Source: Acidimicrobiaceae bacterium | Lineage (GTDB): Bacteria > Actinomycetota > Acidimicrobiia > Acidimicrobiales > Ilumatobacteraceae | Assembly (NCBI GenBank): GCA_020637295.1 | Contig: JACJWF010000002.1 | Span: 62,001 to 126,000, forward strand | Direction: 5' to 3' | DNA length: 64,000 bases | Made by a program: the position numbers and the translations under genes | Part shown: positions 50,630 through 58,705 of the stretch, piece after piece | Numbering within the stretch: the first letter of the stretch is position 1 | Layout: every line of letters begins with the position of its first letter | Notes under the pieces: model-generated | Databases searched by the model: none | Seen by the model: only the letters and a program-made list of their open reading frames with translations | Told to the model about the DNA's origin: nothing

Positions 50630-51337
50630 TCAGGCCCCGCCCAGCACCGGATCGTAGAGATGGTGGCAGTCGTTGGCGGTGACGACCACCGGCCCGGCCG
50701 GGCTGAGCCGCACCTGCGAGATGCTCGTGTTCTCCACCGTCAGCCACGCCGTGCGGTGGATGCCGAACACGTTGGCCAGGTACGCACCGATGACCCCACC
50801 GTGGCAGACCACGGCGATGGACTGGCCCCCGTGGCGGCCGGCCAGCGAGTCGATGACCGCGGCGACACGGCGACGGAAGACTTCGTCACCTTCTGCGCCG
50901 GGGATGCCGTCCCACCGGCCGGTGAGGCTCCACGCCACCCATTCGGGATCGCGAGCGGCGGCGCGGCGGCGGAACTCGCCGTTGCTCCAGTCGCCGAGGC
51001 GGACCTCCTCGAGGTCCTCGAACACGGTGACCTCCAGCCCACGGGGCGCCGCCAGCGGCAGCGCCGTGTGGTAGGCGCGCGACAGATGCGAGCTGTAGAC
51101 CGCGTCGATCCGCCGGCCGCTCAGCCGCTGGGCCAGGCGGGCGGCTTGCTCCACCCCCACGACGTGCAGCGGTGGGTCGGTGGACTCCGCGGAACCCGGC
51201 ACCACGTCGGCGGACCGGCCGTGGCGGATGAGGAGGATCTCGCACTCCTCCGGGTGGGGCTCGCCGCGCAGGGTGGGCTGGGGTACGGCCTCGGTGGAGT
51301 TGGCGCCGGTCGCGCCGGCGGGGTTGCTGCTGGTCAC
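50630..51337 (-). CDS. Histidine phosphatase (phosphoglycerate-mutase-like) protein
   Basis: 235 aa with the LLIRHGRS phosphohistidine motif, YSSHLSRAYHTA, LEEVRLGDWS and the second catalytic His in VVCHGGVIG. Family members are broad phosphatases or mutases; the short length and lack of mutase-type insertions suggest a phosphatase. The GTG start is set by TACGGT (51346-51351) 8 nt upstream. An N-terminal extension of about 25 hydrophilic residues precedes the fold. No close functional partner. Confidence 0.88.
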   Translation of the reverse strand: MTSSNPAGATGANSTEAVPQPTLRGEPHPEECEILLIRHGRSADVVPGSAESTDPPLHVVGVEQAARLAQRLSGRRIDAVYSSHLSRAYHTALPLAAPRGLEVTVFEDLEEVRLGDWSNGEFRRRAAARDPEWVAWSLTGRWDGIPGAEGDEVFRRRVAAVIDSLAGRHGGQSIAVVCHGGVIGAYLANVFGIHRTAWLTVENTSISQVRLSPAGPVVVTANDCHHLYDPVLGGA

Positions 51338-51345
51338 GTTCGGTG

Positions 51346-51351
51346 ACCGTA
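51346..51351 (-). promoter_or_regulatory. -10 hexamer TACGGT, leaderless histidine phosphatase gene
   Basis: It lies 8 nt from the minus-strand GTG at 51337. Confidence 0.4.
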
Positions 51352-51445
51352 CTCGGCGCCACCGCGCCGGCGGTCGTTCGGGCAGAGCGGCGCGGTGTGC
51401 CAGACTGCTCGGCACGGCCGCAGTGTGGCGGCTCGGGTGCTGCGG

Positions 51446-51474
51446 TTGACCCGACACCGGCAGTGCGGTTGAAT
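51446..51474 (+). promoter_or_regulatory. Candidate promoter of the liv operon
   Basis: TTGACC (51446-51451) and TTGAAT (51469-51474) are 17 bp apart. Unlike most genes here, livH has a leader and a Shine-Dalgarno-like GGTGGG. Confidence 0.35.
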
Positions 51475-51507
51475 ACCGCCCGACTTTTCGACGGCTTAGG
51501 TGGGAAC

Positions 51508-52824
51508 TTGACACGAACACGACTTCGAAGGGCACTGCAGGTCCTGCTTGCCGCCTGCGCGTTCTTCGCGCTCACCGGCGGCACGGCGCACGCCGACGAG
51601 CAGACGTTGCAGGTCCGCGTGCAGGACGCCTCGGAGACGAAGAAGGTGCCGGTGGAGGGTGTGCACGTCGTGGTCACCGACGCCTCCGGCGCCGTCGTCG
51701 CCGAGGGCGACACGGACGAGAAGGGCATCGCCAAGATCACCGTGCCCAGCGACGGCCAGTTCACGGTCACGGTGGACACGTCCACCCTTCCGGACGGCCT
51801 CACGATTCCGGACGGGGAGGAAAGCCGCACGGTCAACGTCACCGCCGGCCTCGGCGGCAATGCCGCCTTCAACCTCGGGCACTCCGGGCCCACGGCTGCC
51901 AGCAAGGCCAGCCTGTTCCCCAAGGCCGTGTTCAACGGCATCCGGTTCGGCCTGGTCATCGCCATCATGAGCGTCGGGCTGTCGCTGATCTACGCCACCA
52001 CCGGGCTGTCGAACTTCGCCCACGCCGAGACGGTGACGCTCGGCGCGGCGATGACCTGGACCTTTGCCAGCTGGTTCCCGCTCTCCGACGCCGCCGGCGG
52101 GTGGGGAGCGTTCGGCACGCTGCTGTTCGCCTCGGTCCTCGGCATCGGCACGGCGACGCTGTTCAGTGGTGGCCTGGAGCTGGGCGTCTGGCGGCCCATG
52201 CGCCGGCGTGGCGCCGGCCTCACCGCGATGATGATCGTGTCGATCGGCATCGCCATCTTCGTACGGTTCGCGATCCAGTTCCGGTTCGGCTCGCAGCCGA
52301 AGTCGTACAAGCAGTTCGCCTCGCAGACCAACCTCAACTGGGGCCCGATCGGCGTCACGCCGCGTGACCTCGCCGGTGCCGTCCTTGCGCTGGTGGTGCT
52401 GCTGCTCATCGCCGGGATGTTGATGTACACCCGGATTGGCAAGGCCATCCGGGCGGTGTCGGACAACCCCGACCTGGCCTCCACCACGGGCATCAACACA
52501 GACAAGGTCATCCTCACGGTCTGGCTGCTCGGTGGCGCGCTGGCCGGTCTCAGCGGCGTCATCTTCGGCCTCGACGAGCAGGTGCAGTGGAACATGGGCA
52601 CCCGGCTGCTGCTCCTGATGTTCGCCGCCATCACCCTCGGCGGCCTCGGCCGGCCGTTCGGTGCTCTGATCGGCGCCCTCGTCGTGGGCATCTTCGTGCA
52701 GTTGTGGGCCTGGTGGTTCGGCAACTTCACCGACCTGAAGAACATCGGGGCACTCGCCGGGATGATCCTGGTGCTGCTCTTCCGGCCGCAAGGCATCCTC
52801 GGCAAGAAGGAGCGAATCGGATGA
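51508..52824 (+). CDS. livH: Branched-chain amino-acid ABC permease with extracytoplasmic N-terminal domain
   Basis: LivH-type permease of 438 aa. Residues 1-29 are a signal peptide (ALQVLLAACAFFALTGGTAHA, cleavage before DEQ). Residues 31-125 form a beta-sandwich-like domain (GVHVVVTDASGAVVAEG, KGIAKITVPSDGQFTV) of the carboxypeptidase-regulatory/CNA-B style. Residues 136-438 are the permease, with SLIYATTGLSNFAHAE and GIFVQLWAWWFG. LivH proteins normally start with the permease and have about 300 aa. TTG at 51508 is chosen for the AGGTGGG upstream and for the signal peptide. The stop overlaps livM (ATGA). Confidence 0.88.
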   Translation: MTRTRLRRALQVLLAACAFFALTGGTAHADEQTLQVRVQDASETKKVPVEGVHVVVTDASGAVVAEGDTDEKGIAKITVPSDGQFTVTVDTSTLPDGLTIPDGEESRTVNVTAGLGGNAAFNLGHSGPTAASKASLFPKAVFNGIRFGLVIAIMSVGLSLIYATTGLSNFAHAETVTLGAAMTWTFASWFPLSDAAGGWGAFGTLLFASVLGIGTATLFSGGLELGVWRPMRRRGAGLTAMMIVSIGIAIFVRFAIQFRFGSQPKSYKQFASQTNLNWGPIGVTPRDLAGAVLALVVLLLIAGMLMYTRIGKAIRAVSDNPDLASTTGINTDKVILTVWLLGGALAGLSGVIFGLDEQVQWNMGTRLLLLMFAAITLGGLGRPFGALIGALVVGIFVQLWAWWFGNFTDLKNIGALAGMILVLLFRPQGILGKKERIG

Positions 52825-53819
52825 ACTGGTCGCAGATCCTCTCCAACTCGCTCTACGCGGCCTTCAACGCCACGGCCATCGGCTTCTGCCTGGCAGCCAT
52901 CGGCCTCAACGTGCACTTCGGCTACACGGGCCTGCTCAACTTCGGGCAGGCGGGCTTCGCGCTGGTGGGGGCGTACAGCATCGCCATGCCGGTCCACATC
53001 TGGCACTGGAACCTGTTCGCCTGCATCCCGGTGCTGATCGTGATGAGCTCGATCTTCGCCCTCCTGCTCGGCATACCCACCTTGCGCCTGAGAGCGGACT
53101 ACCTGGCCATCGTCACCATCGCCGCCGCCGAGATCCTGCGGCTGTTGGTGTCCACACCGCGGTGGGTGAAGACCACCGGCGCCACGGACGGCCTGCAGAA
53201 CTTCACCGGCGACTTCCGCAACAGCATCCCGTTCGACCGGCCGCGGTTCAACTTCTGGAAGACGCCGATCACCAACTACGACCTGTGGGTGATGATCTGC
53301 GGCTGGAGCCTCGTCGCGATCTTCTCGGTCCTCGTGTGGGCGCTCATCCGCAGCCCCTGGGGCCGGGTGCTGCGCTCCATCCGCGAGGACGAGGACGCCG
53401 CCCGCAGCCTGGGCAAGAACGTCTTCGCCTACAAGATGGTCTCGCTGGTGCTCGGCGGCGTCATCGGCGCCTTCGGCGGGGCGATGCTGGCCATCGGCAA
53501 CCAGTCCGCCAACCCGATCACCTTCAAGACCGAGCTCACCTTCTTCGCCTACGTCATCGTGGTGCTGGGCGGTGTCGGCAAGGTGAAGGGGCCGATCATC
53601 GGGGCGATGATCTTCTGGATGGTCATCAGCTTCACGGAGAACTTCCTGGCCGGTGCCACCGACGGCAAGGGCTTCGACCTGCCCACCTGGCTGGTGGACA
53701 ACAAGAACTTCGGCTTCGTCCGGTTCCTGATGGTGGGCCTCGGCCTCGTGGTGCTGGTGGTGTTCCGCCCGCAAGGCATCTTCGGCGACAAGAGGGAGCA
53801 GGCGTTCGATGTCCGCTGA
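52821..53819 (+). CDS. livM: Branched-chain amino-acid ABC permease
   Basis: Second membrane subunit, 332 aa, about eight helices. GYTGLLNFGQAGFALVGAY is the LivM family block, RLRADYLAIVTIAAAEILRL the cytoplasmic coupling region before the loop, and the conserved VLGGVGKVKGPIIGA follows. The first ATG overlaps the livH stop, and its end overlaps livG by 11 bp. No N-terminal extension, in contrast with livH. Confidence 0.95.
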   Translation: MNWSQILSNSLYAAFNATAIGFCLAAIGLNVHFGYTGLLNFGQAGFALVGAYSIAMPVHIWHWNLFACIPVLIVMSSIFALLLGIPTLRLRADYLAIVTIAAAEILRLLVSTPRWVKTTGATDGLQNFTGDFRNSIPFDRPRFNFWKTPITNYDLWVMICGWSLVAIFSVLVWALIRSPWGRVLRSIREDEDAARSLGKNVFAYKMVSLVLGGVIGAFGGAMLAIGNQSANPITFKTELTFFAYVIVVLGGVGKVKGPIIGAMIFWMVISFTENFLAGATDGKGFDLPTWLVDNKNFGFVRFLMVGLGLVVLVVFRPQGIFGDKREQAFDVR

Positions 53820-54654
53820 ACCGATCACCGACGCGGTGTTCGCCGACGTGCCCAACGAGCCGGGCGCACCCAAGCCGGACCCCATCCTCATCGCCGACGA
53901 CGTGCGCCGGGCGTTCGGCGGCCTGGTGGCGGTGGACGTCGCCCATGTGGAGGTCCAGCGCAACACCATCACCGCGCTGATCGGCCCCAACGGCGCCGGC
54001 AAGACGACGTTCTTCAACCTCCTCACCGGGTTCGACAAGCCGGACTCCGGCACCTGGACCTTCAACGGCCGCTCGATGGAGGGCGTCAGCCCCACCAAGG
54101 CCGCCCGGCTGGGCATGGTTCGCACGTTCCAGCTCACCAAGAGCCTCACCCGTATGACGGTGCTGGAGAACATGCGCCTCGGCGCCACCCAGCAGATGGG
54201 CGAGCGGCTGTGGGCCGCCCCGTTCCGCTTCCTCTGGAAGGACCAGGAAGCCGACATCACCACGCGTGCCGACGCCTTGCTGGAGCGGTTCAAGCTGGAC
54301 CACATGCGTGAGGAGTTCGGCGGTGCGCTGTCCGGTGGTCAGCGCAAGCTGCTGGAGATGGCTCGGGCGCTGATGGTGGAACCAGAGATGGTGATGCTTG
54401 ACGAGCCGATGGCGGGCGTCAACCCGGCGCTGAAGCAGAGCCTGCTGGAGCACGTCAAGGGGTTGAAGGAAGAAGGCCGCACGGTCCTGTTCGTGGAGCA
54501 CGACATGGACATGGTGCACGAGATCAGCGACTGGGTCATCGTCATGGCCGAGGGGCAGATCATCGCCGAAGGCCCGCCGGACTTCATCGGGTCCAACCAG
54601 GAGGTCATCGACGCCTACCTGGGCGCCCACCAGAACACGGACCTGGGAGCCTGA
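53809..54654 (+). CDS. livG: Branched-chain amino-acid ABC ATPase
   Basis: 281 aa. Walker A GPNGAGKTTFFNLLTG, Q-loop TFQ, signature LSGGQRKLLEMARAL, Walker B VMLDEPMAGVNP and the switch His in VEHDMDMV are all in place. The LivG-specific longer insertion around MRLGATQQMGERLW is present. About 28 extra residues precede the fold. It overlaps livM and is followed 2 bp later by livF. Confidence 0.95.
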   Translation: MSAEPITDAVFADVPNEPGAPKPDPILIADDVRRAFGGLVAVDVAHVEVQRNTITALIGPNGAGKTTFFNLLTGFDKPDSGTWTFNGRSMEGVSPTKAARLGMVRTFQLTKSLTRMTVLENMRLGATQQMGERLWAAPFRFLWKDQEADITTRADALLERFKLDHMREEFGGALSGGQRKLLEMARALMVEPEMVMLDEPMAGVNPALKQSLLEHVKGLKEEGRTVLFVEHDMDMVHEISDWVIVMAEGQIIAEGPPDFIGSNQEVIDAYLGAHQNTDLGA

Positions 54655-54656
54655 CC

Positions 54657-55442
54657 ATGAGCGACACCGACACCGACGCCGACACCGCCGCCGTCACGGA
54701 TCTGACCGAGGCGACTCCCGTCGTGGAGGTCCGCCAGCTGATCGGCGGCTACACCGCCGATGTCAACATCCTCAACGGCTGCGACCTCACCGTCGCCCCG
54801 GGAGAGTTCGTGGGCATCATCGGCCCCAACGGCGCCGGGAAGTCCACCCTCCTCAAGGCGATCCTCGGGATGCTGAAGATCCGCGACGGCGCCGTCTTCC
54901 TGCGGGGCGAGGAGATCACCGGCACCAAGGCGCATGCGCTCGTCGGGCGTGGGGTGGGCTTCGTCCCCCAGACGCGCAACGTGTTCCCCAGCCTGACGGT
55001 CCGGGAGAACCTGGAGATGGGCTGCTACCTCAAGCCGCACATGTTCGCCGAGCAGTTCGACATGGTCGCCGAGATGTTCCCCAAGCTCAGCTCGCGGGCC
55101 AACCAGGCCGCGTCGGCGCTGTCCGGTGGAGAGCGCCAGATGGTGGCGATGGGCCGGGCGCTGATGATGAACCCGTCGATCCTGCTGCTCGACGAGCCCT
55201 CCGCCGGCCTGTCGCCGATGCTGCAGGACGAGGTCTTCATCAACTGCAAGAAGATCAACGCCTCCGGCGTGGCGATCCTGATGGTGGAGCAGAATGCCCG
55301 GCGCTGCCTGCAGGTGTGCGACCGCGGCTATGTGCTGGACCAAGGCCAGAACGCCTACACCGGCACAGGCCGCGAGTTGCTGGCCGATCCCAACGTGATC
55401 GGCCTGTACCTCGGCACCCTCGCCCGCGCCACCGGCGGCTGA
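54657..55442 (+). CDS. livF: Branched-chain amino-acid ABC ATPase
   Basis: 261 aa. Walker A GPNGAGKSTLLKAI, VPQTRNVFPSLTVRENLEMGC (Q-loop region), LSGGERQMVAMGRALM, LLLDEPSAGLSP and a switch region reading VEQNARR, with Gln in the place of the usual His, as is typical of LivF. It pairs with LivG to drive the transporter. The N-terminus carries an Asp/Thr-rich stretch of about 25 residues. The operon ends at a long perfect hairpin. Confidence 0.95.
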   Translation: MSDTDTDADTAAVTDLTEATPVVEVRQLIGGYTADVNILNGCDLTVAPGEFVGIIGPNGAGKSTLLKAILGMLKIRDGAVFLRGEEITGTKAHALVGRGVGFVPQTRNVFPSLTVRENLEMGCYLKPHMFAEQFDMVAEMFPKLSSRANQAASALSGGERQMVAMGRALMMNPSILLLDEPSAGLSPMLQDEVFINCKKINASGVAILMVEQNARRCLQVCDRGYVLDQGQNAYTGTGRELLADPNVIGLYLGTLARATGG

Positions 55443-55628
55443 CGCCAACGCGCCACCAGCTCCCCACCCGTCGTTGCTGCGCGCCACCACACGAGTCGCG
55501 GGTGCGTAGTCCGCGCTCCGTCCTCCGGGACCTCCACGAGCGCCGTGACGCGACGAGGCCCCGGGGTCGCCCCCGGGGCCTCGCTCCGTTCACGAACCTG
55601 GGCGCCGGATGGCCCCCTGGTTGATCAC
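55443..55628. other. Convergent gap between livF and livK
   Basis: No gene. It contains one very stable hairpin near the livK end and otherwise unstructured GC-rich sequence. Confidence 0.6.
55555..55582. terminator. Hairpin, likely bidirectional terminator
   Basis: Perfect 12-bp stem GAGGCCCCGGGG / CCCCGGGGCCTC with a TCGC loop between convergent livF and livK. No T tract follows on either strand, so termination may need Rho or the structure alone. Confidence 0.65.
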
Positions 55629-57011
55629 TCAGCCTTCGGCGTCGTAGCTCTCGCCGAGGCCGTTGCCGATGTTGCCGTCGCAACCGTAGGTCATGACGTC
55701 GTGCGGCCCGATGCCGTTCTCGACCATGGTCCGCAGGATCTTCGAGGACTCCTCGAAGCCGATGACCACGACCGCATCCGGGGAGGCGGCAGCCATCTCG
55801 GACACTTCGGCGTCGAACGTGCCGGCGTCCGGCTCGTAGATCTTCACGACCGAGACGGTGATGCCGGCATCCTCGAGGGTCTTCTGGACCACTTCGGCGA
55901 GGCCGGTGCCGTAGGCGTCGTTACGGGCGATGATGGCCACGTTGGTGGCACCGTCGTCGGCAACGAGCTTGGCGATGGCCGCACCCTGGAGGAGGTCCGG
56001 CGGAGCCACGCGGAAGTACAGGCCCTTGTCCGGGTAGGTGGTGAGGCGGTCCGACGTGTTCGCCGGCGAGAACTGGACGACGCCAGCGCCGGTGATCTTG
56101 TCGATGACGCTCAGGGAGATGCCCGAGGCAGCGGCGCCGACGATGGCGTCGACGTTCTCGCCGAGCAGGCGGTCCACCGTCTGGTTGGCGAACTCGGGCG
56201 TGTCGCCGGAGTCACCCTCGACGAGCTCGACCGGCTTGCCGAGCACGCCACCGGCCTCGTTGATCTCCTTGATGGCCAGGTCCACACCAGCGATCTCGGG
56301 CGGCCCGAGGAAGGCGAGCGAGCCCGTCACCGGCAGCAGGGTGCCGATCTTGAGCACGCCGTCGCCGGCGCGGTCGCCTTCCACCGCCACCGGCGGCACG
56401 TCCGCGTCAGAGGACGCAGCGGCCGGCAGGTAGTAGGTCTGGCTGTCGTCGATGCGGTTGTCGGCACCCATGGTGAGCACGCCGTAGCTGGCCTCCATGG
56501 GGTCGCCCACGCCGTTGAGCGTGATCGGGCCGGCATAGCCGTCGTAGTCCGGGTCGCCGCCGGCGTCGATGATCGCCATGCAGGACGCGAAGTCCGTGCA
56601 CTTCTCACCATCGCGGGTGATGCCCTGGATCTCGCTGGCATAGGCGATGCCGTCGGTGCCCGCCTTGGCGGCGGCGAGGGCGATGATCATCGTGAGGTCG
56701 TAGCCCTCAGCGGCGTAGTTGAAGTCCACCAGGTCGGGGTTGACCTCGAGGAGACGCTGCTTGAACTCGTCGCCCAGCGGCGTCAGGGGCGTGGTGCCCT
56801 TGAAGCCCTCCAGGTCGCCGCCCATCGCCATCTCGGTGGTCTCCGGAGCCATCTCGGTGGTCTCCGGAGCGCCTTCGGTGGTCTCCGGAGCCGCGGTGGT
56901 CTCCGCAGCTGCGGTGGTCTCCGTGGTCTTCTCGTCGTCGCCGCAGGCCACGGCGATGAGCGCCAAGCCCACAAGCAGCGCGCCTGCCCGGCGCACACGG
57001 GTTTTCTGCAT
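55629..57011 (-). CDS. livK: Branched-chain amino-acid binding lipoprotein with swapped lobe order
   Basis: Substrate-binding lipoprotein, 460 aa: signal peptide with lipobox LIAVAC (Cys23) and a Thr/Glu linker with ETTE repeats to about residue 65. The order of the fold is unusual. Residues 67-195 (LEGFKGTTPLTP, AAEGYDLTMIIALAAAKAG, DPDYDGYAGPITLNGVGDP) match the segment that normally ends these proteins. Residues 218-460 (DGVLKIGTLLPVTGSLAFLG to NGLGESYDAEG) match the segment that normally begins them. It is convergent with livHMGF. Its promoter is leadered, with a good Shine-Dalgarno (GGGGAG). Confidence 0.9.
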   Translation of the reverse strand: MQKTRVRRAGALLVGLALIAVACGDDEKTTETTAAAETTAAPETTEGAPETTEMAPETTEMAMGGDLEGFKGTTPLTPLGDEFKQRLLEVNPDLVDFNYAAEGYDLTMIIALAAAKAGTDGIAYASEIQGITRDGEKCTDFASCMAIIDAGGDPDYDGYAGPITLNGVGDPMEASYGVLTMGADNRIDDSQTYYLPAAASSDADVPPVAVEGDRAGDGVLKIGTLLPVTGSLAFLGPPEIAGVDLAIKEINEAGGVLGKPVELVEGDSGDTPEFANQTVDRLLGENVDAIVGAAASGISLSVIDKITGAGVVQFSPANTSDRLTTYPDKGLYFRVAPPDLLQGAAIAKLVADDGATNVAIIARNDAYGTGLAEVVQKTLEDAGITVSVVKIYEPDAGTFDAEVSEMAAASPDAVVVIGFEESSKILRTMVENGIGPHDVMTYGCDGNIGNGLGESYDAEG

Positions 57012-57071
57012 GGGTTTCTCCCCCTGATCGCCGGGATCGCCTGAGCGACCCCGGTTGTTTGCGAGGCGCGT

Positions 57072-57101
57072 AGCTTAGGCGGCATTTTCACGGGGTCACA
57101 A
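57072..57101 (-). promoter_or_regulatory. livK promoter
   Basis: On the minus strand TTGTGA (57096-57101) and TAAGCT (57072-57077) are 18 bp apart. The leader to the ATG at 57011 is about 60 nt and includes GGGGAG. Confidence 0.5.
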
Positions 57102-57134
57102 GCACCCGGCCCGTCCGTTCGATGACGGGACCGC

Positions 57135-57140
57135 TACGGT
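57135..57140 (+). promoter_or_regulatory. -10 hexamer TACGGT, leaderless enoyl-CoA hydratase gene
   Basis: It lies 7 nt from the ATG at 57148. Confidence 0.45.
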
Positions 57141-57147
57141 TCGGTGC

Positions 57148-57975
57148 ATGACCGAGGCCGCCGACCCCAGCCGATCCGACGAAGTCCTGTACGAAGTGGC
57201 CGACCATGTGGCCACCATCACGCTCAACGCGCCGGGGCGGATGAACACCATCTCCGGCCTGATGCTGGACCAGCTCACCGAGCGCCTGCTGCAGGCGGAC
57301 CGCGATCGCGAGGTGCGCTGCATCGTGCTCACGGGCGCCGGCAAGGCCTTCTGCGCCGGGCTGGACATGGCCGCCCAGATGAACGCCAAGCCCGGCTCGC
57401 TGGGCAACATGGGCGGTGGTGAGGGCATCCCCGGCGAGCTGGACCTGCGGGCCACTCCGCCCACGGTGCTGCACAACCTGGACACGCCGACGATCTGCGC
57501 GCTGAACGGCGGCGCTGCAGGCTACGGGCTGGACATCGCGCTGGGCTGCGACATCCGCGTCGCGGCGGCGTCCGCCAAGCTCAACCCGGGGTTCGCCAAG
57601 CGCGGCATCCTGCCGGAGAGCGGTGGCACCTGGCTGCTGCCCCGCCTGGTCGGCTACGCCAAGGCCGCCGAGATCGCCTTCACCGGCCGCACCCTCACCG
57701 CGGACGAGTCGCTCGAGCTCGGCCTCGTCAACAAGGTGGTGCCCAACGAGTTCTTCGTCGACTCGGTGAGGGAGATGGCCGCCTCGATCACGGAGAACGC
57801 CCCGCTCGCCGTGCGGGCGATCAAGCGGATGATGCGTGCCGCGGAGACGGAGACCTTCGACCAGAACGTGCACCACGTGTTCCTCCAACTGCTGCCCCTG
57901 ATGCGCACGGAGGACTTCCGCGAGGGCGTCGCGGCGTACATCGAGAAGCGGCAGCCCAAGTTCACCGGCCGATGA
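57148..57975 (+). CDS. Enoyl-CoA hydratase/isomerase
   Basis: A crotonase-fold enzyme of 275 aa. The oxyanion hole comes from KAFCAGLDMAAQM and LNGGAAGYGLDIALGCDIRVAA. FAKRGILPESGGTWLLPRLVG includes the conserved Glu near residue 155 (PESGG), while the other Glu of true hydratases is less clear. It could be a hydratase or an isomerase of lipid or amino-acid breakdown. The branched-chain uptake genes next door would fit the latter, but this is only context. Its stop overlaps the nitroreductase ATG. Confidence 0.88.
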   Translation: MTEAADPSRSDEVLYEVADHVATITLNAPGRMNTISGLMLDQLTERLLQADRDREVRCIVLTGAGKAFCAGLDMAAQMNAKPGSLGNMGGGEGIPGELDLRATPPTVLHNLDTPTICALNGGAAGYGLDIALGCDIRVAAASAKLNPGFAKRGILPESGGTWLLPRLVGYAKAAEIAFTGRTLTADESLELGLVNKVVPNEFFVDSVREMAASITENAPLAVRAIKRMMRAAETETFDQNVHHVFLQLLPLMRTEDFREGVAAYIEKRQPKFTGR

Positions 57976-58694
57976 GTCCCCGGCTGGACGGCCTGCTCGA
58001 GGGCCTGGCCACCACCCGCACCATCCGCCGCTACACCGCGGAGCCGGTCCCCGACGCCGACCTGTCGACGATCCTCTGGCACGCCACCCGTGCGCCCAGC
58101 GGCAGCAACCGCCAGCCGGTGCGCTACCTGGTGCTGCGCGACGACGGTGGCGCCGCGCAGGAAGCCCGCCGCCTGATCGGCGAGGCGGCACGTGCGGTGT
58201 GGAACGGCAAGTACGAACGTGACGGCTACAAGGACGGCAGCGGGGCGGACCCCGATTCGCCGAAGGCCCGTACTGCCGCAGCGATGCAGCAGTACGTGGA
58301 CGGCTTCGAGCACGTGCCCGTCGTGGTGCTGGTGTGCCTGCAGCGTTACCGCGCCGCCACCCCGTACGAGGGCGGGTCCGTGTATCCGGCAGTGCAGAAC
58401 CTGCTGCTGGCGGCCCGGGCACTCGGCTACGGCGGGGCCGTCACGATGTTCCACCTCGGGGTCGAGGACCGGCTGCGGTCGCTGCTGGGCGTCCCCGACG
58501 AGGTCGCGCTGTCCGCCTGCGTGACGCTCGGCCGGCCCGCAGGGAGCCACGGCCCGGTGCGGCGCCGGCCGGCCGCGGAGGTCGTCTTCGACGGCGCCTG
58601 GGGGCGCACCGCGGGCTGGGTGGAGGAGCCGCCCGGCGCCCGGCACACCATGTGGCGGCGGCACACCGAGGCCGGCGGCCCGGGCGAGGGGTAG
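57972..58694 (+). CDS. Nitroreductase-family flavoprotein
   Basis: 240 aa, an FMN-dependent homodimer type. TTRTIRRYTAEPVPDADLSTILWHATRAPSGSNRQPVRYLVL is the FMN-binding opening (read in two blocks), and NLLLAARALGYGGAVTMFH the conserved late helix. LGRPAG and the Arg-rich end fit the family. The substrate is unknown. It overlaps the hydratase gene by 4 bp and lies 11 bp from the next gene. Confidence 0.88.
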   Translation: MSPRLDGLLEGLATTRTIRRYTAEPVPDADLSTILWHATRAPSGSNRQPVRYLVLRDDGGAAQEARRLIGEAARAVWNGKYERDGYKDGSGADPDSPKARTAAAMQQYVDGFEHVPVVVLVCLQRYRAATPYEGGSVYPAVQNLLLAARALGYGGAVTMFHLGVEDRLRSLLGVPDEVALSACVTLGRPAGSHGPVRRRPAAEVVFDGAWGRTAGWVEEPPGARHTMWRRHTEAGGPGEG

Positions 58695-58697
58695 CGT
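58692..58697 (+). promoter_or_regulatory. -10 hexamer TAGCGT, leaderless FGGY-like gene
   Basis: It lies 8 nt from the ATG at 58706. Confidence 0.4.
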
Positions 58698-58705
58698 CGG
58701 CTTCC

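Noticed and set aside
57088..58664. Minus-strand frames over the enoyl-CoA hydratase and nitroreductase genes
   Set aside because: Shadow frames; the plus-strand genes have full domain signatures and coupled starts.
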